64,000 nucleotides of DNA from Vulcanimicrobiota bacterium (GTDB lineage Bacteria; Vulcanimicrobiota; Vulcanimicrobiia; Eremiobacterales; Eremiobacteraceae): NCBI GenBank assembly GCA_013290125.1, contig JABCYQ010000001.1, positions 62,001 through 126,000 on the forward strand. Reading direction: 5' to 3'. The translations under genes were made by a program, and so were the position numbers. This document shows positions 60,414 to 64,000 of this stretch, in pieces. How positions within the stretch are numbered: position 1 is the first letter of the stretch; each line of letters starts with the position of its first letter. The notes under the pieces were generated by a model. The model saw nothing but the letters and a program-made list of their open reading frames with translations. It did not search any database and was not told the DNA's origin.

Positions 60414-61879
60414 CCGCCGAACCTGCCGCCGCCGCCGCCAACCGGCGTGGTGCCGCCGCTGAAGTGATGCGCCTGCAGCTGGCCGATGATCACCTTGTCG
60501 CCTTCGCTCAAGTCGCCGCTTGTGATCTCGAAGTTACGGCCGTCGGTCAAGCCGATGACGACCTGCACCGGATGCGGACGTCCGCCGACATACGTCCAGA
60601 CCGTCACGGTGCTCCCGGGAGCGCCGGCGATGGCGGGCGCCGAGGTGCTGGCATTGGCGGGGCCGCCGCCTGGATTTGATTGGGCGCCGCCGCCGGCGCT
60701 GCTCGGGCCCTGTCCGGCCGGCTTGAACAGCAACGCGGCAGTGGGCACGACGAGGACGTGTTTGCGCGCGGAGATCGCGATCTGGACGTCGGCAGTCATG
60801 CCGGGTTTCAACCGCGCGGAAGCGTCGTGGACCGCTACGATCGCATCGTACGTGACCACGTTTTGCACGGTGTTCGGATTGACGCGCACTTGAGTGACGG
60901 TGCCGTGAAAAGTGACATTGGGATACGCCGGCACGCTGATGGATGCCGTTGCACCCGCCTTGAGTTGGCCGACGTCGGCCTCGCTCACGGAGACATCGAC
61001 TTCCATATCCTTGAGCGACGACGCGATCACGAAGAGCGTGGGCGTCGAGAACGATGCAGCGACCGTCTGTCCGACGCTGACGGCGCGCGAGACGACGATG
61101 CCATCGATGGGACTCGTTATCGTGGTTTTCGATAGATTGTATTCTGCCTGTTGGGCCTGTCCTTGTGCGGCCTGCGATTGCGCGGTTGCGGCGCTGGCTT
61201 GGAATGTGGAGGCATTGTGTTGTTCGACTGTGGCGTCTCTTTGGGCGGCGGCGGCGACGGCTTGCGCTCGCGCGGCCGCTAGCGAGGCGTTTGCCGAACG
61301 CAAGTCGGCGATATTCGCGCTGTTGGCGGCGGTGTCGGTATCCATCTGGCTTTGCGAGATGTAGCCCTTCGAGATCAGATCTTGATCGCGCACGATGGTC
61401 GCGTGGGAAAGCGCCACCTGTGCCTGCGCTTTCCCGACAGCCGCGACGGCGGCGTTGGCGTTTGCTTGAGCTTGCATCGCTGTTGCATCGGCGCTTCGTA
61501 TGGACGCTGCCGTCTGGTCGGCGCTGGCGGCCGCTGCTCCGGCGGTGGCGTCGGCTGCGTTCAGACCCGCGTTGGCCTGTGTGGTGGCAGCTTCAAAACT
61601 CGTGGGGTCAAGTGTGGCGAGCGTCTCTCCTTTGTGGACGATCGAATTGTAGTCCACGCTCAGCGTTGCGATTGTTCCCGAGACCTGGGTACCGACGTCT
61701 ACCTCATCGACCGGGATAACCGTGCCGGTCTCTTCGATCGTTGCATTGATGTCCGCGTACTTGACCGGCGCGGTCAGATAGCGCGGGGCGGCCGCCCGAT
61801 TGTTGACCGCTCCGATGATGATCCACGCGATGACGGCTACCGCCACGATCGCCAGACCGACTATCCATGACCGTTTCAC
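60410..61879 (-). CDS. MacA-like periplasmic adaptor (HlyD/membrane-fusion family)
   Basis: A 489-residue membrane-fusion protein with one N-terminal helix (about 7-27). The lipoyl-like and hairpin parts include [21 protein letters not shown] and [21 protein letters not shown], and the second lipoyl half has [21 protein letters not shown]. The alpha-hairpin is rich in Ala (about 100-240). A Gly-rich tail ([15 protein letters not shown]) ends it. It is the first gene of the macAB operon and bridges the inner-membrane transporter to a TolC-type channel. A palindrome CCTTATACTAAGG lies upstream. Confidence 0.92.
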   Translation of the reverse strand: MKRSWIVGLAIVAVAVIAWIIIGAVNNRAAAPRYLTAPVKYADINATIEETGTVIPVDEVDVGTQVSGTIATLSVDYNSIVHKGETLATLDPTSFEAATTQANAGLNAADATAGAAAASADQTAASIRSADATAMQAQANANAAVAAVGKAQAQVALSHATIVRDQDLISKGYISQSQMDTDTAANSANIADLRSANASLAAARAQAVAAAAQRDATVEQHNASTFQASAATAQSQAAQGQAQQAEYNLSKTTITSPIDGIVVSRAVSVGQTVAASFSTPTLFVIASSLKDMEVDVSVSEADVGQLKAGATASISVPAYPNVTFHGTVTQVRVNPNTVQNVVTYDAIVAVHDASARLKPGMTADVQIAISARKHVLVVPTAALLFKPAGQGPSSAGGGAQSNPGGGPANASTSAPAIAGAPGSTVTVWTYVGGRPHPVQVVIGLTDGRNFEITSGDLSEGDKVIIGQLQAHHFSGGTTPVGGGGGRFGG

Positions 61880-61924
61880 GCCTTGTTCTTCCTCTCCATG
61901 TTGTCCATGTCGTATAACGAAAAC

Positions 61925-61937
61925 CCTTATACTAAGG
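61925..61937. promoter_or_regulatory. 13-bp palindrome upstream of macA
   Basis: CCTTATACTAAGG is symmetric around its central A. A second CCTTATAC lies 32 bp further on (61956-61963). Both are within the 223-bp gap upstream of macA, 46-84 bp before its ATG. They are candidate operators, with no regulator identified. The rest of the gap holds nothing recognisable. Confidence 0.4.
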
Positions 61938-62102
61938 TTGACTGTACCGCTCGCACCTTATACGTCAATGGGAATTGGTGAGAATGGCCTGAGAGAAACC
62001 CTGTTCGAAGCTCCTTATCATCGGTCGGCGCGTGCATCCGCCGTGGGGCGCCGTTAGGCACGCGCGACGAGTGTCATCGTCGCTGATACAACGGCCGCGG
62101 TT

Positions 62103-62894
62103 TCAGCGTGGAGCTAGGACCTCGGCTTCGATGAACACCTTGTCGGATTCGATCAACATGTGACGATCGCTCGCCGCTTCTATCCAACCTCTCGAGACGA
62201 GCGACGCACTATCTCCGTCAAGCCGAAAGATGACGCCCGGGACATCCATCGTCGCGTAGTTCTTGCCATTGAAGTGATCGCAAGAGACCTCGACGGCCTG
62301 TGAGAGCGCACCGTCGGTCGCGCGTGACATCGCCGCTTCCGACAGGATGCTGACCCGACGGTGCAGGCGGATGTCGTCGAGCGCACTGCCGCTTCCCGCC
62401 ACGCCGGCGGCGCACGTGTCGCCATCGGCGAGCACGTGGTGTGGAATCCCATACATCGGCGAAGCCGGTCTTGAGATCGCGATGGCTCGATCGCCTCGGA
62501 TAAGGTACCAGTCGATTATCGTGCCGGAATTGCCTGCGGCAATCACGCGATTGTCGTTTCTGAACGATAGAGCCCAAGAATCTTGACCAAGTACGATCGG
62601 GTGTAGCACGCCCCTGGAGAGAACCGCGATTTGCTGACGATCGGAATTCTGCGGGTAGTACGTCACATAAAGAGTTTCGTCGACGATACGCGCCTCGCTG
62701 AACAGCCAAGGCTGACGTAGAGTGCTCACCTTAACGCGTGGGCCGAAGGATGATTTCTCGATCACCGGCGCAAGCGCAATGAGCTTTGCTTCGACAGGCG
62801 ACGGAAGCGGTGATCGCGGCGAGGTTTCAGTACATCCGGCGATGGCTGCGCAAGCGATCAGCGTGGACGCGATGAGAGCGCCGGCGCGCGCCAC
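62103..62894 (-). CDS. Hypothetical lipoprotein
   Basis: A lipoprotein of 263 residues from the GTG at 62894, giving the signal VARAGALIASTLIACAAIAGC with lipobox IAGC. The mature part looks beta-rich, with short repeated strands (SEARIVDETLYVTYYPQ, IAVLSRGVLHPIVLGQDSWALSF, RNDNRVIAAGNSGTIIDWYL) that suggest a propeller-like fold, but no family was recognised. Four Cys are expected in the mature part. The start is just downstream of the peroxiredoxin gene on the same strand (10 bp). Confidence 0.7.
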   Translation of the reverse strand: MARAGALIASTLIACAAIAGCTETSPRSPLPSPVEAKLIALAPVIEKSSFGPRVKVSTLRQPWLFSEARIVDETLYVTYYPQNSDRQQIAVLSRGVLHPIVLGQDSWALSFRNDNRVIAAGNSGTIIDWYLIRGDRAIAISRPASPMYGIPHHVLADGDTCAAGVAGSGSALDDIRLHRRVSILSEAAMSRATDGALSQAVEVSCDHFNGKNYATMDVPGVIFRLDGDSASLVSRGWIEAASDRHMLIESDKVFIEAEVLAPR

Positions 62895-62904
62895 GAGACC
62901 GCGG

Positions 62905-63570
62905 CTACGACTTTCCGGGTTGCGGCACGATTCGGATGTACGGTTTCGGAGACTCCCAACCGTTCGGATACGTTTGTTTCGCTTCCTCATTGGAAACGGA
63001 GCCGGCGATGATGACCTTTTCGCCGTTCTTCCAGTTGACCGGCGTCGCGACCTTATGCTTGGCCGTCAATTGCAACGAATCAAGCACGCGCAACACTTCG
63101 TCGAAGTTGCGGCCCGTCGTCATCGGATAGACGAGGATCAGTTTGATCTTCTTATCCGGCCCGACGATGAAGACGTTGCGAACCGTGGAGTTGTCCGCGG
63201 CAGTGCGCCCTGACGCGTCACCCTCAACGTCCGCGGGGAGCATCCCCCACGCCTTCGCGATCTTGAGATCGGTGTCGCCGATCATCGGGTAGTTGGGGGC
63301 GTGGCCTTGCGTCTCTTTGATGTCGTTGGCCCAGCGCGCGTGATCCGTCACGGGATCGACACTCAAGCCGATGATTTTGGTGTTGCGTTTATCGAACTCG
63401 GGTTTGATCTTCGCCATGTAGCCGAGCTCGGTCGTGCAGACGGGTGTGAAATCTTTTGGATGCGAGAACAGCACCGCCCATCCGTCGCCGATCCATTCGT
63501 GAAAGCGGATCTTGCCTTCCGTCGTATCGGCTTCGAAGTCGGGTGCCGTGCTGCCAATCGTTAGCGCCAT
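62905..63570 (-). CDS. 1-Cys peroxiredoxin (Prx6 type)
   Basis: A 221-residue thiol peroxidase that reduces H2O2 and organic peroxides. The peroxidatic Cys is in SHPKDFTPVCTTELG (C45), and it is the only Cys in the protein, so the resolving thiol must be external. The Prx6-type C-terminal half includes YPMTTGRNFDEVLRVLDSLQL and KVATPVNWKNGEKVIIAGSVSNEEA. It is followed by a lipoprotein gene. Located next to a YceI-family gene, with which it may share an oxidative or envelope stress context. Confidence 0.95.
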   Translation of the reverse strand: MALTIGSTAPDFEADTTEGKIRFHEWIGDGWAVLFSHPKDFTPVCTTELGYMAKIKPEFDKRNTKIIGLSVDPVTDHARWANDIKETQGHAPNYPMIGDTDLKIAKAWGMLPADVEGDASGRTAADNSTVRNVFIVGPDKKIKLILVYPMTTGRNFDEVLRVLDSLQLTAKHKVATPVNWKNGEKVIIAGSVSNEEAKQTYPNGWESPKPYIRIVPQPGKS

Positions 63571-63649
63571 CTATGAGTCTCCTTCATCGGTCGAGCGGCC
63601 ACTGTATTCTTCGGGAACGCTCAAATCCTTCGCGAGACTCAGACGGCAC

Positions 63650-64000
63650 TCACAACGCGATCTCGAACTCCACCTTGACGTCGTCTTTGACCCGGACGGT
63701 TCCGCCCGCAATGCGAATCGGCGAAATGCCGAACGCGGACTGTCGAACCATCGTGGTGCCGTGGAAATGCGTCGCGTCGACGCGCGTCACGGCAAACGTG
63801 ATCGGATGCGTCTGGCCGTGCAGCGTCAGCTCGCCCGTTACTTTCCAGTTGTTTCCATCTGTCGTCGCAATCGCCGTCGACCGGAACTCGATCAGCGTGT
63901 AGTGCACTGCGTCGAGCACTTGCGGACCGATCATGTTGGCCTGAACTTGTGCGCGCCGGCCCGACGGCATTTTCGGATCGAGCACCTGCATCTTGGTAGC
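63650..64000 (-). CDS. YceI-family protein, partial
   Basis: The C-terminal 116 codons of a YceI lipocalin-like protein; the N-terminus lies beyond the right edge. Typical stretches are AVHYTLIEFRSTAI, WKVTGELTLHGQTHPITFAV, GTTMVRQSAFGISPIRIAGGTVRVKDDVKVEFEIAL. YceI proteins bind isoprenoid-type lipids in the periplasm; some are linked to quinone or peroxide stress. A signal peptide, if present, is not in view. Confidence 0.9.
   Translation of the reverse strand, partial: ATKMQVLDPKMPSGRRAQVQANMIGPQVLDAVHYTLIEFRSTAIATTDGNNWKVTGELTLHGQTHPITFAVTRVDATHFHGTTMVRQSAFGISPIRIAGGTVRVKDDVKVEFEIAL

Noticed and set aside
1-64000. CRISPR arrays, insertion sequences, tRNA or rRNA genes.
   Set aside because: No regularly spaced repeats, transposase motifs or cloverleaf-like sequences were seen by eye. 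A tRNA search program would be needed to exclude tRNAs fully.

Overview
The window is a GC-rich, tightly packed stretch of bacterial chromosome with about 65 protein genes. It has no transposase, phage gene, CRISPR array, rRNA or recognisable tRNA, and no gap over about 300 bp lacks a gene. It mixes diderm traits (a TolC-type outer-membrane factor, a MacA/MacB exporter) with traits common in Gram-positive and deep-branching lineages: a CGAAC-type SOS box, a divergent lexA/yneA-like pair, System II cytochrome c maturation (ResB/CcsA), Rex next to heme genes, and ComEA/ComEC. A deep-branching diderm such as Candidatus Eremiobacterota (WPS-2) or a relative would fit. That lineage call is inference.

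Layout. 1-2213: coenzyme A operon on the minus strand (FHA protein, panB, panC, coaBC entering the left edge). 2340-3511: small regulators and hypotheticals, including a PilZ protein. 3508-6841: C26 amidotransferase-like hydrolase, an orphan PTS EIIC and a PLP lyase. 6887-8018: lexA and a LysM division-inhibitor-like gene, with paired SOS boxes between them. 8158-10697: rpsO-pnp. 11364-13840: TolC, a STAS protein and a secreted protein of unknown role. 13973-17491: ubiD-ubiA followed by a type I periplasmic binding protein. 17564-25107: tetrapyrrole operon (hemC, hemB, mobA-like, hemL, rex, hemA, hemD, DUF92). 25168-27967: GT83-like glycosyltransferase and a serine beta-lactamase-like hydrolase. 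27994-33170: respiratory assembly cluster (ubiE, polyprenyl synthase, tatA, tatC, resB, ccsA). 33267-38207: PLD protein, SanA/YdcF protein, tatD, metG, rsmI. 38281-43985: mixed metabolic and accessory genes (phosphoesterase, PEP mutase family, carbonic anhydrase, VOC, cupin, DoxX). 43974-53941: comEC, an epimerase, a large LuxR ATPase, leuS, comEA. 53995-58442: thioredoxin-like protein, a Mo-oxidoreductase with cytochrome b, and an FAD protein. 58459-61879: macA-macB exporter. 62103-64000: lipoprotein, 1-Cys peroxiredoxin and a YceI protein running off the right edge.

Much of the content is housekeeping for a respiring organism: heme, quinone, Tat and cytochrome c assembly genes sit together and suggest coordinated building of an electron transport chain. 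The clearest regulatory finding is the lexA/yneA-like divergon, where two 14-bp SOS boxes lie on facing promoters. The clearest unexplained structure is a dispersed family of short GC-rich palindromes (core GGGCCGAC/GTCGGCCC). They occur singly or as ordered pairs between genes, and only some resemble terminators.
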